Shown: piece by piece, positions 31,164 through 39,834 of the stretch | How the letters are laid out: each line of letters starts with the position of its first letter | Position numbering within the stretch: position 1 is the stretch's first letter | NCBI RefSeq assembly: GCF_029873215.1 | Contig: NZ_CP123620.1 | Coordinates: forward strand, 372,001-436,000 | Source of the DNA: Nocardioides sp. BP30 | Lineage (GTDB): Bacteria; Actinomycetota; Actinomycetes; Propionibacteriales; Nocardioidaceae | DNA length: 64,000 bases | Direction: 5' to 3' | Position numbers and translations under genes: made by a program | The notes under the pieces: generated by a model | What the model was told of the DNA's origin: nothing | What the model saw: only the letters and a program-made list of their open reading frames with translations | The model's database searches: none

Positions 31164-32076
31164 GCACCACCCCGAGGCCTCCGCGCCCGAGGTGCCGGTC
31201 TGCTACCGGCACCCCGGGCGCGAGTCTCACATCCGCTGCCAGCGCTGCGGGCGCCCGATCTGCCCGGAGTGCATGACGCCCGCATCGGTGGGCTTCCAGT
31301 GCCCGGAGTGCCTCGCCGAGGGCCGGGCGTCGGTGCGCACCCCGCGCCGGTCCTTCCGGATCGGCGGCAGTGTCGCGCCGGTCACCATGACGCTGATCGG
31401 CATCAACGTCCTGGTCTTCTTGCTGGTGCAGGTCGCCTCCGGAACCGTCCTGTACGACCTGATGATGCACGCGCGCAGCGTCTGCAGCGTCCAGGGCGGG
31501 TACATCCCGCTGGAGAACACGCCGCTCTCGGCGTGCGGATCGGTGGGCGGCACGCTGTCGCGCGGTGTCGCCGACGGCGGCTACTGGGAGCTGCTGACCA
31601 GCGTCTTCACCCACCAGCAACTGCTACACGTGGCGCTCAACATGTTCTCCCTGTGGATGATCGGACCGCTGCTGGAGACCGGCCTGGGGCGGACGCGGTA
31701 CCTGATCACCTACCTCCTGTGCGGCCTGGCCGGCTCGGCGCTCGTCTACTGGGCCGCCTCTCCGATCACGCCGACGCTCGGCGCCTCGGGCGCGATCTTC
31801 GGGCTGCTCGGCGCGCTGATCGTGCTGTTCGCCCGGCGAGGGTTGCAGGTCGGTCAGCTGGTGATCGTGGCCGTGCTGAACTTCGTCCTCACCTTCAGCA
31901 ACTCGGCCATCTCCTGGCAGGCGCACGTCGGCGGGTTCGTCGCCGGCCTGGTGATCGGCGCCATCTTCGCCTACACGCCCGGCGTACGGCGTCGCGGTCT
32001 GCAGTGGACCGGGATCGCGGCGGTGGCCGGCGCCGTGGTGATCGCCGTCGTCCTGCGATCGGCGCAGCTCGCCTGA
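31156..32076 (+). CDS. Rhomboid family intramembrane serine protease with N-terminal zinc-ribbon
   Basis: The protein (306 residues from TTG 31156) starts with a cysteine-rich zinc-binding region: [25 protein letters not shown] and FQCPECL, a B-box-like ribbon. The rhomboid domain has six helices. [17 protein letters not shown] carries the conserved His-Asn pair, [15 protein letters not shown] the nucleophile Ser and [15 protein letters not shown] the catalytic His. It cleaves membrane proteins within the bilayer. TTG 31156 overlaps the ppiA stop; GTG 31192 is a second possible start. Confidence 0.9.
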   Translation: MAEHHPEASAPEVPVCYRHPGRESHIRCQRCGRPICPECMTPASVGFQCPECLAEGRASVRTPRRSFRIGGSVAPVTMTLIGINVLVFLLVQVASGTVLYDLMMHARSVCSVQGGYIPLENTPLSACGSVGGTLSRGVADGGYWELLTSVFTHQQLLHVALNMFSLWMIGPLLETGLGRTRYLITYLLCGLAGSALVYWAASPITPTLGASGAIFGLLGALIVLFARRGLQVGQLVIVAVLNFVLTFSNSAISWQAHVGGFVAGLVIGAIFAYTPGVRRRGLQWTGIAAVAGAVVIAVVLRSAQLA

Positions 32077-32104
32077 CCACTCGACCTGCGGAAACTGACC
32101 TCTC

Positions 32105-32172
32105 GGGATTCCACAGCTGTGGGTAAGTCTGTGGAGAACTACAGGCATGTAATTCTCCACAGAGTTATCCCC
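32105..32172. promoter_or_regulatory. Cluster of DnaA-box-like palindromes
   Basis: CTGTGGAGAA (32129-32138) and TTCTCCACAG (32153-32162) form perfect 10-bp arms, with TACA/TGTA pairing inside. CCACAGCTGTGG (32111-32122) is another palindrome, and TTATCCCCC follows at 32165. TTCTCCACA on each strand differs from the DnaA box at one base. It lies between the rhomboid and crgA 3' ends where no promoter is expected. Confidence 0.45.
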
Positions 32173-32208
32173 CGTTGGGGAGAAGTGCCCGCACGGTCAC
32201 CACGGCAA

Positions 32209-32250
32209 ACGGCAAGGCGTCGGCGTCCTGCGACGCCGGCGCCTTGCCGT
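32209..32250. terminator. Bidirectional terminator hairpin
   Basis: ACGGCAAGGCGTCGGCGTC (32209-32227) pairs with 32232-32250 with a single T-G wobble and a 4-nt loop. It lies between the convergent rhomboid and crgA genes. Confidence 0.8.
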
Positions 32251-32275
32251 GACGATGGTCGGGTGCGGTGGGTGG

Positions 32276-32728
32276 CTACTCCCAGCGCGTGGCGAAGGCG
32301 AAGCCGACGGCCATGAAGCCGATGCCCACCAGCAGGTTCTTCTGGCCCAGGTCGTCGAACACCCACAGCGAGTCGAGGTTGTTCGAGAAGATGTAGTAGA
32401 CGCAGATCCAGACCAGTCCGAGGATGAAGCAACCCAGCATGCCCGCCACCACGCCGCGGCCGCGGCCCAGCGGGGTGTTCGGGTGAGCCGAGATGATCAG
32501 GCCCACGAAGAGCAGGCCGAAGCCGATCAGGTAGTTCCAATCGCCCAGGCGCCGGATGAAGTCGATGCCGTGCTGCTTGCCCGACAGGCCCTCCCGCGCA
32601 CCGAAGTAGTAGTAGATGATCCACGCGATGCCGAGCGCGATCGCCACCAGAGCGATCAGGAATCGCACGGTGAAGACCGGCGGGCGATCCGCGATCATCG
32701 GGTCTCGCCCCAGCTTGAGCTTGGCCAC
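32276..32728 (-). CDS. crgA: CrgA-like septation protein, internally duplicated
   Basis: The 150-residue protein starts at GTG 32728 after AGGAGTAGG. The C-terminal half (about 92-150) is a standard CrgA unit: helix, short loop, then DLGQKNLLVGIGFMAVGFAF and the TRWE end. The N-terminal half has a matching pair of helices (GIAWIIYYYF and GDWNYLIGFGLLFVGLIIS), so the protein looks like two CrgA units in tandem with four helices instead of two. CrgA recruits FtsZ and PbpA/FtsI partners to the septum and interacts with wall synthesis. It is next to the pkn/pbp cluster as in Mycobacterium and Streptomyces. Confidence 0.88.
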   Translation of the reverse strand: MAKLKLGRDPMIADRPPVFTVRFLIALVAIALGIAWIIYYYFGAREGLSGKQHGIDFIRRLGDWNYLIGFGLLFVGLIISAHPNTPLGRGRGVVAGMLGCFILGLVWICVYYIFSNNLDSLWVFDDLGQKNLLVGIGFMAVGFAFATRWE

Positions 32729-32811
32729 GGGTCCTACTCCTGTTCGGCTGCACTGCTTCGACTGCACTGACGACTGCGTCCGTCCGGACACTGCGGCGTA
32801 GCCTAGTCGGC

Positions 32812-33585
32812 GTGACGCCGGGAACTCACGCAAGCCCCGAAGAGCGGCCAGCCCGACGCCGTAGGACCGCCTGGCGGGTCGGCACCCCGGCGGTGGCGCT
32901 GCTGTGCGGATCGCTCTTCGTGATCAGTGCCGTCAACAGCCACGGAACCGACCTGCGGCCCGGCCGCTACACCGACCTGGCCACCCTCGCCGGTAGCGAG
33001 CGCGACGCCTACCAGAAGCTCGAGGCCCAGGTCGCGAGCCTGCAGAAGCAGGTCACCACCCTGACCAACGCCGTCCCCGACGCCGACGTGGAGAAGGCCC
33101 AGGAGCGGGCCGGCCGGCTCAAGTCCCCCGCCGGCCTGATGCCGGTCAGCGGTACCGGCCTCACCATCACCCTGTCGGATGCTCCTCGCGACCTCATCGA
33201 CAAGACCACCGGCGACCCGAACCTGATGGTCGTCCACCAGCAGGACATCCAGGCGGTCGTCAACGCGCTGTGGAGCGGCGGCGCCACGGCCGTGACCATC
33301 CAGGGCCAGCGGATCATCTCCACGACCGGCATCAAGTGCTCGGGCAGCACCGTGCAGCTGCAGGGCGTGCCCTACCCGCAGCCCTACGTCATCCGCGCCG
33401 TCGGCGACCAGGCGGCGCTGCTCGACGCGATCTCGACAAGCCACTACCTGCAGGTCTACCAGTCGCAGGCCGCTAACCCCGCGATCGGCGTCGGCTGGCG
33501 GCTGAGCGCGGACACGGTCGTGCGGGCCCCGGCGTACAGGGGTCTACTCGACCTCAGCTACGCCAAGCCGCTGTCGGACTCCTGA
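32812..33585 (+). CDS. DUF881 family protein
   Basis: The 257-residue protein has an Arg-rich N-terminus, one membrane helix (about 22-42), a short coiled coil (about 68-85) and a DUF881 domain. Typical segments are GLTITLSDAP, HQQDIQAVVNALWSGGATAVTIQGQRII and PYVIRAVGD. DUF881 proteins are found beside crgA and the wall cluster in actinobacteria, and some are encoded near sporulation or division genes; their role is not established. It diverges from crgA with an 83-bp gap. Confidence 0.88.
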   Translation: MTPGTHASPEERPARRRRTAWRVGTPAVALLCGSLFVISAVNSHGTDLRPGRYTDLATLAGSERDAYQKLEAQVASLQKQVTTLTNAVPDADVEKAQERAGRLKSPAGLMPVSGTGLTITLSDAPRDLIDKTTGDPNLMVVHQQDIQAVVNALWSGGATAVTIQGQRIISTTGIKCSGSTVQLQGVPYPQPYVIRAVGDQAALLDAISTSHYLQVYQSQAANPAIGVGWRLSADTVVRAPAYRGLLDLSYAKPLSDS

Positions 33586-33624
33586 TCCTCCGCGAGCCCC
33601 TCCCGGGTCACTGCCTCTCCCGGG

Positions 33625-35418
33625 TCACTGGGTGCCGGACAGCGCGCCACCGACCCCTGCCGGGGGGCAGGTCTGGGTGCCGTCGGGCAGCGTGACCGGC
33701 GTCGGGCAGGGCGAGGCCGGCGTCGTCGACGGCGTCGGCGGTGGGGTGTAGGTCGAGACGAAGATGACCACCTCAAGGCCCTGCTTCTGGGTGGTCCCCG
33801 CGCCCGGAGACTGCTTGGTCACGGTGCCGGCCGGCTGCGTCGAGCTGTTGTCGTCGGCCTGGACCGGCTGGAAGCCCTGGGCACGGATCGCCTGCTCGGC
33901 CTTGTCCACCGTCATGCCGACCACGTTGGGCACCGCCTTGGGGCCCTTGGACACGTCGAGCCGCACGGTGGTCCCGCTCGCCACGGTCGTGCCGACCGCC
34001 GGGTTCGCCGAGAGCACCTGGTTCTGCGGTTGGTCGGACTCGACGTCGTTGCGCGCGACCTTGAGCCCGGCGCCCTCCAGGAGCGACTTCGCGTCCTTGA
34101 ACGACATGCCCACGACCTGCTGGATCGTGACGTCCGGCTTGCCGGAGGAGAGCACCAGGCTGACCTCGCTGCCCGGATCGGCGTAGGCCCCGACGCCGCC
34201 GCTGGGACTCTGCCGCAGCACGGTGTCCGCGGCGGCGGTGTCGTCGGGCTTGTAGCTGACGTCGCCGACCTCGAGGCCGGCCTGGCCGATCGCCTGGCGG
34301 GCCTGGTCCTGGGTCTTGCCGACCACGTTGGGGATCTGCACCTGGTCGGGCGCCCCGCTGAACAGCCTCGGCAACAGGAACGCCCCGGCGGCGATCACCG
34401 CCAGCACCAGGAGGGCGAGGAGGACGAGCAGGCCGGTCCGGGAGCGGCGATCGTCGTCGACGTCCTCGGGGGCCGAGAGCGGTACGACGTTGGTCGGCTC
34501 GACCACCTGCGTGGCCGCCGTGGGCGGGGCCGGCTCGGGCGCCATCACCGGGGCGACGGCGTCGATCGGGCGTCCGGCGAGGTAGCGCTCGATGTCGTTG
34601 CGCATCGCGGCCGCCGATTGGTAGCGGTCCTCAAGCCGCTTGGCCAGCGCCTTCATCACGATGGCGTCGACCGCCGGCGGCAGCGCCGTGTCGTGCGTCG
34701 ACGGTGCCTGGGCCTGCTCGCGGACGTGCTGGTAGGCCACGGCGACGGGGGAGTCGCCGACGAACGGCGGCCGGCCGGTGAGCAGCTCGTAGAGCAGGCA
34801 GCCGGCGGAGTAGACGTCCGAGCGGGAGTCGACGGTCTCGCCCCGGGCCTGCTCGGGGGAGAGGTACTGCGCCGTCCCGACCACCGCGGCGGTCTGGGTC
34901 ATGGTGGACTGCGCGTCGGAGACGGCGCGGGCGATCCCGAAGTCCATCACCTTGACGTCGCCGCTCGGCGTCAGCATCACGTTGCCGGGCTTGATGTCGC
35001 GATGGATGATCCCGGCGCGATGGCTGTAGTCGAGCGCCGACAGGACGTCGGAGGTGATCTCCAGCGCGCGCTCGGGCAGGATCTTGCGGCCCTCGCGCAG
35101 GATGTCGCGCAGCGTGCGGCCCGCGACGTACTCCATGACGATGTAGGGCTGCGAGATCCCCTCGGCGGTCGGCTCCTCGCCGGTGTCGTACACGGACACG
35201 ATCGCCGGGTGGTTCAGCGAGGCGGAGGACTGCGCCTCACGGCGGAACCGCGCCTGGAAGGTGGTGTCGCTGGCCAGGTCGGTGCGCAGCCGCTTGACCG
35301 CGACGATCCGACCGAGGCGGGTGTCGACGCCCTTGCGGACCTCGGCCATGCCGCCGCGACCGAGGAGCTCGCCGAGCTCGTAACGGCCACCGACGACGGT
35401 GGGCTCTGGCTGGACCAT
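33625..35418 (-). CDS. pknB: PknB-type serine/threonine protein kinase with PASTA domains
   Basis: The 597-residue protein has a kinase domain (about 12-275): glycine loop LGRGGMAEV, Lys42 in VAVKRL, HRDIKPGN with Asp141, and DFG at 159-161. One membrane helix lies at about 333-355. Three extracellular PASTA repeats follow (PNVVGKTQDQARQAIGQAG, VVGMSFKDAKSLLEGAG, PNVVGMTVDKAEQAIRAQG). PASTA domains sense muropeptides or lipid II, and the kinase phosphorylates division and wall enzymes. The start abuts the pknA stop. The C-terminal tail is Pro/Thr-rich. Three PASTA repeats is one fewer than in mycobacterial PknB. Confidence 0.95.
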   Translation of the reverse strand: MVQPEPTVVGGRYELGELLGRGGMAEVRKGVDTRLGRIVAVKRLRTDLASDTTFQARFRREAQSSASLNHPAIVSVYDTGEEPTAEGISQPYIVMEYVAGRTLRDILREGRKILPERALEITSDVLSALDYSHRAGIIHRDIKPGNVMLTPSGDVKVMDFGIARAVSDAQSTMTQTAAVVGTAQYLSPEQARGETVDSRSDVYSAGCLLYELLTGRPPFVGDSPVAVAYQHVREQAQAPSTHDTALPPAVDAIVMKALAKRLEDRYQSAAAMRNDIERYLAGRPIDAVAPVMAPEPAPPTAATQVVEPTNVVPLSAPEDVDDDRRSRTGLLVLLALLVLAVIAAGAFLLPRLFSGAPDQVQIPNVVGKTQDQARQAIGQAGLEVGDVSYKPDDTAAADTVLRQSPSGGVGAYADPGSEVSLVLSSGKPDVTIQQVVGMSFKDAKSLLEGAGLKVARNDVESDQPQNQVLSANPAVGTTVASGTTVRLDVSKGPKAVPNVVGMTVDKAEQAIRAQGFQPVQADDNSSTQPAGTVTKQSPGAGTTQKQGLEVVIFVSTYTPPPTPSTTPASPCPTPVTLPDGTQTCPPAGVGGALSGTQ

Positions 35419-36971
35419 CAGCTGGCTCCCGGAGTGTTCTGGCTGGTGCTCGGCGCCGCCGTGTCGACAGCGCTCGTGGTGGTGGCCTCCGTCGGCGTGG
35501 CCGACGGGGTCGGGGTCGGAGTGGGTGTGGGCGTCGCACTGCGGGTGGGCGCATGCGTGGGCGTCGGCGTCGGCTTGGGAGTGGCGCTGGCGCGCGGGGC
35601 CTGGCCGTAGTAGGCCACCGTCACCGAGTCACCCTGCTGCAGACCGGTCGTCGGGGAGACCGAGATGACCGTGTCGGCCTGCTCGCTGCCGTCGTTGGTC
35701 CGCTGCACCGGCTTGGGCTGCAAGCCCAGCGCGCGCAGCTGATTGAGCACGTCGTCGATGTTGCGGCCGGTGTACGCCGACTCCTCCAGGGTGATGGTCG
35801 ACGGGCTGGCCGACGGGCTCGCCGGGGCGGAGGACGCCGGCGCTGAGGTGCTCGGGACCTCGCTGGGGACCTCGTTGTCCGGTGCGGGCGAGTTGTTGCC
35901 GCGCAGCACCAGCCACGCCACGATCGCCACCGCGACCAGCGCCAGCACCAGGAAGGCGAGCAGCGCGACGTTGAGCCAGTTGCGCTGACCCTCCTGGTCC
36001 TCCTCGGCGCCGAGGGGCGTGGCCGCTCCCAGTCCGACGACGGTGGTCTCCGTGGCCGGCGCGCCGGCCGAGGGAGGGAGCACGGACGTCGCCGAGGGCA
36101 CGATCGGTACGCCGGAGGCAGGCGTGTCGGTGCGGCCGCCGTCGATGCCACGCAGCGCCGCGGTGAACGCGGCGGCGTCCGGGTAGCGGTCCTTCGGATC
36201 CTTGGCCAGCGCACGGGTGACCACCGCCGCCAGGTCGGCCGGCACGGAGGCGGGCAGCGGCGGGACGGGGTCGTGGAGGTGGGCCAGCGCCGTCGCCACA
36301 GCGGTGTCCTTCTGGAACGGCCGACGGCCCGCCAGGCACTCGAAGGCCATCACGCCCAGGGAGTAGACGTCGGAGGCGGGGGTGGCCTGCTCACCCCGCG
36401 CCTGCTCGGGGGAGAGGTACTGCGGCGTGCCCATCACCTGGCCGGTGCCGGTGATCGCGCTGGAGGAGGCCGCCCGGGCGATGCCGAAGTCGGTCACCTT
36501 CACCTCGCGGTCGGGCGTGACCAGGATGTTGGCCGGCTTCACGTCCCGGTGCACGATGCCGGCACGGTGCGCAGCGGCCAGGGCGTCGCCCGCCTGGCCG
36601 AGCAGGTCGCGGACGGCCTCGGGGTCCAGCGGTCGGCCGTCGCGCAGCAACGTCGACAGCGGCTGGCCGTCGACCAGCTCCATGACCAGGTAGGGCCGCA
36701 TCAACCCGGTGGCTGTCGGCATCTCGCCGACGTCGTAGACGGCCGCCACGTGCGGGTGGTGCAGCGCCGCCGCGTGCCGCGCCTCGGAGTCGAAGCGAGC
36801 CCTGTTGATCGGGTCGTCGGCGTACTCGGGCTTGAGCAGCTTGATCGCGACCGGCCGGTCGAGCGCCGTGTCGGTGGCGCGGTACACCTCGCCCATCCCG
36901 CCGGTGGCGATCAGGTCGCCGAAGACGTAGCGCCCCGGACTGGGCTGGTTGCTGATCGGACCGGTCGTCAC
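35418..36971 (-). CDS. pknA: PknA-like serine/threonine protein kinase
   Basis: The 517-residue protein has a kinase domain with loop IATGGMGEV, Lys44 in VAIKLL, HRDVKPAN with Asp143 and DFG at 161-163. A membrane helix lies at about 340-362, and one PASTA-like domain follows (TGRNIDDVLNQLRALGLQPK). The Pro/Thr-rich C-terminus repeats TPTPTP. It is in the pknA position between pbpA and pknB. Having a PASTA domain differs from mycobacterial PknA, which lacks one. The 5' end overlaps the pbpA stop by 4 bp. Confidence 0.92.
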   Translation of the reverse strand: MTTGPISNQPSPGRYVFGDLIATGGMGEVYRATDTALDRPVAIKLLKPEYADDPINRARFDSEARHAAALHHPHVAAVYDVGEMPTATGLMRPYLVMELVDGQPLSTLLRDGRPLDPEAVRDLLGQAGDALAAAHRAGIVHRDVKPANILVTPDREVKVTDFGIARAASSSAITGTGQVMGTPQYLSPEQARGEQATPASDVYSLGVMAFECLAGRRPFQKDTAVATALAHLHDPVPPLPASVPADLAAVVTRALAKDPKDRYPDAAAFTAALRGIDGGRTDTPASGVPIVPSATSVLPPSAGAPATETTVVGLGAATPLGAEEDQEGQRNWLNVALLAFLVLALVAVAIVAWLVLRGNNSPAPDNEVPSEVPSTSAPASSAPASPSASPSTITLEESAYTGRNIDDVLNQLRALGLQPKPVQRTNDGSEQADTVISVSPTTGLQQGDSVTVAYYGQAPRASATPKPTPTPTHAPTRSATPTPTPTPTPSATPTEATTTSAVDTAAPSTSQNTPGAS

Positions 36972-38431
36972 GGGTTGATCACCGCTTCCATCATCGCCTT
37001 GGCGATCGGGCCGCCGAGAGCGCCACCGGCGATCTCGGAGCGGTCGGTGTTGCTGGACTGCACGAGGACCGCGACAGCGACCTTCGGGTTGTCGGCGGGG
37101 GCGAACCCGGTGAACCAGGCGTACGGCGGGCGGTCCGCGGTGCTCTGCGCCGTACCGGTCTTGCCGGCCACCTTGACCCCCGGGATCCGTGCCGGCGTGC
37201 CGGTGCCCTCGTCGACGACCGAGGTCATCATCTGGGTCAGCATCCCGGCCGTCTTGGCCGAGACCGCCGTGGACAGCTCGGTCGGCTTGGTCTGGTCGAG
37301 CACGTCGAGGTCTGAGGAGGTGACGCGGTCCACGACGTAGGGCTTCATCACCACGCCGTGGTTGGCGATGCCGGCCGAGACCATCGCCATCTGCAGCGGC
37401 GTCGCGGCCACCTCGTACTGCCCGATCGCCGACAGCGCCCGCAGCGGCGGGGTGAGCGTGCTGGGGAAGCGGCTGGTGGCCTGGCCCGGCAGGTCGGTGA
37501 GGTACTGCTTCTGGTCGAAGCCGAACTTCTCCGCCTGCTGCCGCAGCTGCTCGTCGGTGAGCTTGAGCCCGACGTCGGCGAACGCCACGTTGCAGGAACG
37601 GTCCAGCGCCTGGGTCAGGGTGACCTTGGCAGCGCCGCAGGACTCGTTGTTCTCGTTGTGCAGCACGTGCGTCGTCTGCGGCAGCTTGAGCGAGGAGTTG
37701 CCGTTGACCTTGCTGTCGGGCGTCATGCCGAGGTCCTCCATCGCCGCCGCGGAGGTGATCAGCTTGAACGTCGAGCCCGGCGGCAGGGTGGTCTGGATGG
37801 CGCGGTTGATCAGCGGCTGGCTGTCGTCCTTCAACAGCTTGTCGTAGGCCTTGGTCGAGGCGGTCAGGTCGTGATCGGCGAGGGCGTTGGGGTCGAAGCT
37901 CGGCGTCGAGGCCATCGCCAGGATCCGGCCGGTGCTCGGCTCGATCGCGACGGCCGCCGCCTGGAGGCCGTTGCCGAGGCTCTTGAAGGCGTTCCAGGCC
38001 GCGTCCTGGACCTTCGGGTCCACCGTCAGCTCGACGTTGCCGCCCTTGGGGTCGGAGTTGTTGACCAGGTCCACCAGGCGGGTCACGAACAGCCGGGAGT
38101 CGTCACCGGAGAGCACCTGGTTCTGGCTGTGCTCGATGCCGGTCTGGGAGTAGTAGGAGAAGTAGCCGGTCAGCGGGGCGTACTCCGGCCCCTTCGGGTA
38201 GGTCCGCTGGAACTTGAACTGGTCCTTGGAGGCGACGCTGTGCGCCACTGCCGTCTTGCCGGCCAGGATCGCGCCCCGCTGGCGGGAGAACGCGGCCTGG
38301 ATGACGCGGCGGTTGCGGGGGTCGTCGTTGAGCGACTTGGCCTTGATGTACTGCAGGTAGGTCGCGTTGAGCATCAGGGCCAGGAAGAGCAGCAGGCAGA
38401 AGACGCTGAGCGTGCGGATCGGACGGTTCAT
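36968..38431 (-). CDS. pbpA: PbpA, class B penicillin-binding protein
   Basis: The 487-residue protein begins MNRPIRTLSVFCLLLFLALMLN, one membrane anchor. The transpeptidase domain has PPGSTFKLITS (SxxK), an SCN motif in LDRSCNVAF and KTGTAQ. It cross-links septal or lateral peptidoglycan with its SEDS partner, encoded next to it. GTG 38443, overlapping the rodA stop, is an alternative start four codons earlier. A much longer frame continues through rodA but is only a shadow. Confidence 0.95.
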   Translation of the reverse strand: MNRPIRTLSVFCLLLFLALMLNATYLQYIKAKSLNDDPRNRRVIQAAFSRQRGAILAGKTAVAHSVASKDQFKFQRTYPKGPEYAPLTGYFSYYSQTGIEHSQNQVLSGDDSRLFVTRLVDLVNNSDPKGGNVELTVDPKVQDAAWNAFKSLGNGLQAAAVAIEPSTGRILAMASTPSFDPNALADHDLTASTKAYDKLLKDDSQPLINRAIQTTLPPGSTFKLITSAAAMEDLGMTPDSKVNGNSSLKLPQTTHVLHNENNESCGAAKVTLTQALDRSCNVAFADVGLKLTDEQLRQQAEKFGFDQKQYLTDLPGQATSRFPSTLTPPLRALSAIGQYEVAATPLQMAMVSAGIANHGVVMKPYVVDRVTSSDLDVLDQTKPTELSTAVSAKTAGMLTQMMTSVVDEGTGTPARIPGVKVAGKTGTAQSTADRPPYAWFTGFAPADNPKVAVAVLVQSSNTDRSEIAGGALGGPIAKAMMEAVINP

Positions 38432-38439
38432 CCCCGAGG

Positions 38440-39834
38440 TCACGGCAGCTTCACCACCTGGGTGGCCTCGTCGCTCGCGCTGAAGGAGAGGTCGGGCAGC
38501 GGACGCCGGGCATGGTCGGAGATGCGCAGCAGCAGCGCCACGATGACCCAGTTGGCGATGAGCGAGGAACCGCCGTAGGAGAGGAACGGCGTGGTCAGAC
38601 CGGTCAGCGGGATCAGCCGGGTGACGCCTCCGACGACCACGAAGACCTGGAGCGCGAAGGAGACCGCGAGGCCCACGCTGAGCAGCTTGCCGAAGTCGTC
38701 GCGGCAGATGATCGCGGTGCGCAGGCCGCGCTCCACGATCAGCCCGTAGCACAGCACGATGGCCAGCACGGCGGTCAGGCCGAGCTCCTCGCCGATGGCG
38801 CCGATGATGAAGTCGGAGTTGGCGTAGGAGATGCGGTAGGGGCTGCCGTTGCCGAAGCCGCGACCCAGCAGGCCGCCCCAGGCCATCCCGAACATCGACT
38901 CCACCAGCTGGTCCGAGTGCGGGCCGGCAGTGGTCTGGTAGTGGTTGAACGGGTGCATCCAGATGTCGACGCGGGCGCTGACGTGACTGATCAGCTTCGC
39001 GGCCGCGACGGCGCCGACCAGGAACAGTCCGCCACCGACGATGATCCAGCCGCGGCGCTCGGTGGCGACATACAGCATGATCACGAAGAGACCGAAGAAC
39101 AGCAGGCTCGAGCCCAGGTCGCTCTGCCGCACCAGGATCATCAGGCTGATCAGCCACATCGCCAGGATCGGGCCCAGGTCGCGCCCGCGCGGCAGGTCGA
39201 TGCCGGCGACGCGGCGACCGGCCAGGGCGAGCGCGTCGCGGTGCAGCACCAGGTAGCCGGCGAAGGCGATCACCAGGAGCACCTTGGCCAGCTCGCCGGG
39301 CTGGAAGCTGAGCGGACCCAGGTGGATCCAGATCCGGGCGCCGTTGATGTCCTTGCCGATGCCCGGGAGCATCGGCAGCAGCAGGAGCACGACAGCGCCC
39401 AACCCGCTGGTGTAGGTGAACCGCTGCATGGTGCGGTGATCGCGCAGGCCGATCAGGGTGCCGGCGAAGAGCACGACGCCCAGCGTCATCCAGATCAGCT
39501 GCTGCTTGGCGAAGCCGTCGTTCTGGGTGGCGCCGGCGGCCAGGTCGAGGCGGCGGATGACCGCCAGGCCGAGGCCGTTCAGCATCGCCACCAGCGGCAG
39601 CAGCACGGGATCGGCGTACGGCGCCACGAACCGGACCACGACGTGCGCGCCGACGATCAGGACGGCGAGCCACCCGCCGTACCCGACGATGTCGGCGGGG
39701 ACCTTCTGCTCCACACCGATGCCGACGGCGGCGTATCCGCCGATCCCCACCACCAGGCTGAGGACGATCAGGACGAGCTCGGCGCCCCGGCGCTGCCGGT
39801 GCACGAACTCGCGAGGCCAGGTCTGTGCCGTCAT
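38440..39834 (-). CDS. rodA: RodA/FtsW family peptidoglycan glycosyltransferase
   Basis: The 464-residue SEDS protein has about 12 hydrophobic segments. NGARIWIHLGPLSFQPGELAK and the QSDLGSSLLFF loop are SEDS signatures. The C-terminal GLTTPFLSYGGSSL is the FtsW/RodA motif. It polymerises lipid II into glycan chains and works with PbpA. It starts at ATG 39834, sharing one base with the pstP stop. The FtsW/RodA naming rests on position in the pkn cluster. Confidence 0.95.
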   Translation of the reverse strand: MTAQTWPREFVHRQRRGAELVLIVLSLVVGIGGYAAVGIGVEQKVPADIVGYGGWLAVLIVGAHVVVRFVAPYADPVLLPLVAMLNGLGLAVIRRLDLAAGATQNDGFAKQQLIWMTLGVVLFAGTLIGLRDHRTMQRFTYTSGLGAVVLLLLPMLPGIGKDINGARIWIHLGPLSFQPGELAKVLLVIAFAGYLVLHRDALALAGRRVAGIDLPRGRDLGPILAMWLISLMILVRQSDLGSSLLFFGLFVIMLYVATERRGWIIVGGGLFLVGAVAAAKLISHVSARVDIWMHPFNHYQTTAGPHSDQLVESMFGMAWGGLLGRGFGNGSPYRISYANSDFIIGAIGEELGLTAVLAIVLCYGLIVERGLRTAIICRDDFGKLLSVGLAVSFALQVFVVVGGVTRLIPLTGLTTPFLSYGGSSLIANWVIVALLLRISDHARRPLPDLSFSASDEATQVVKLP

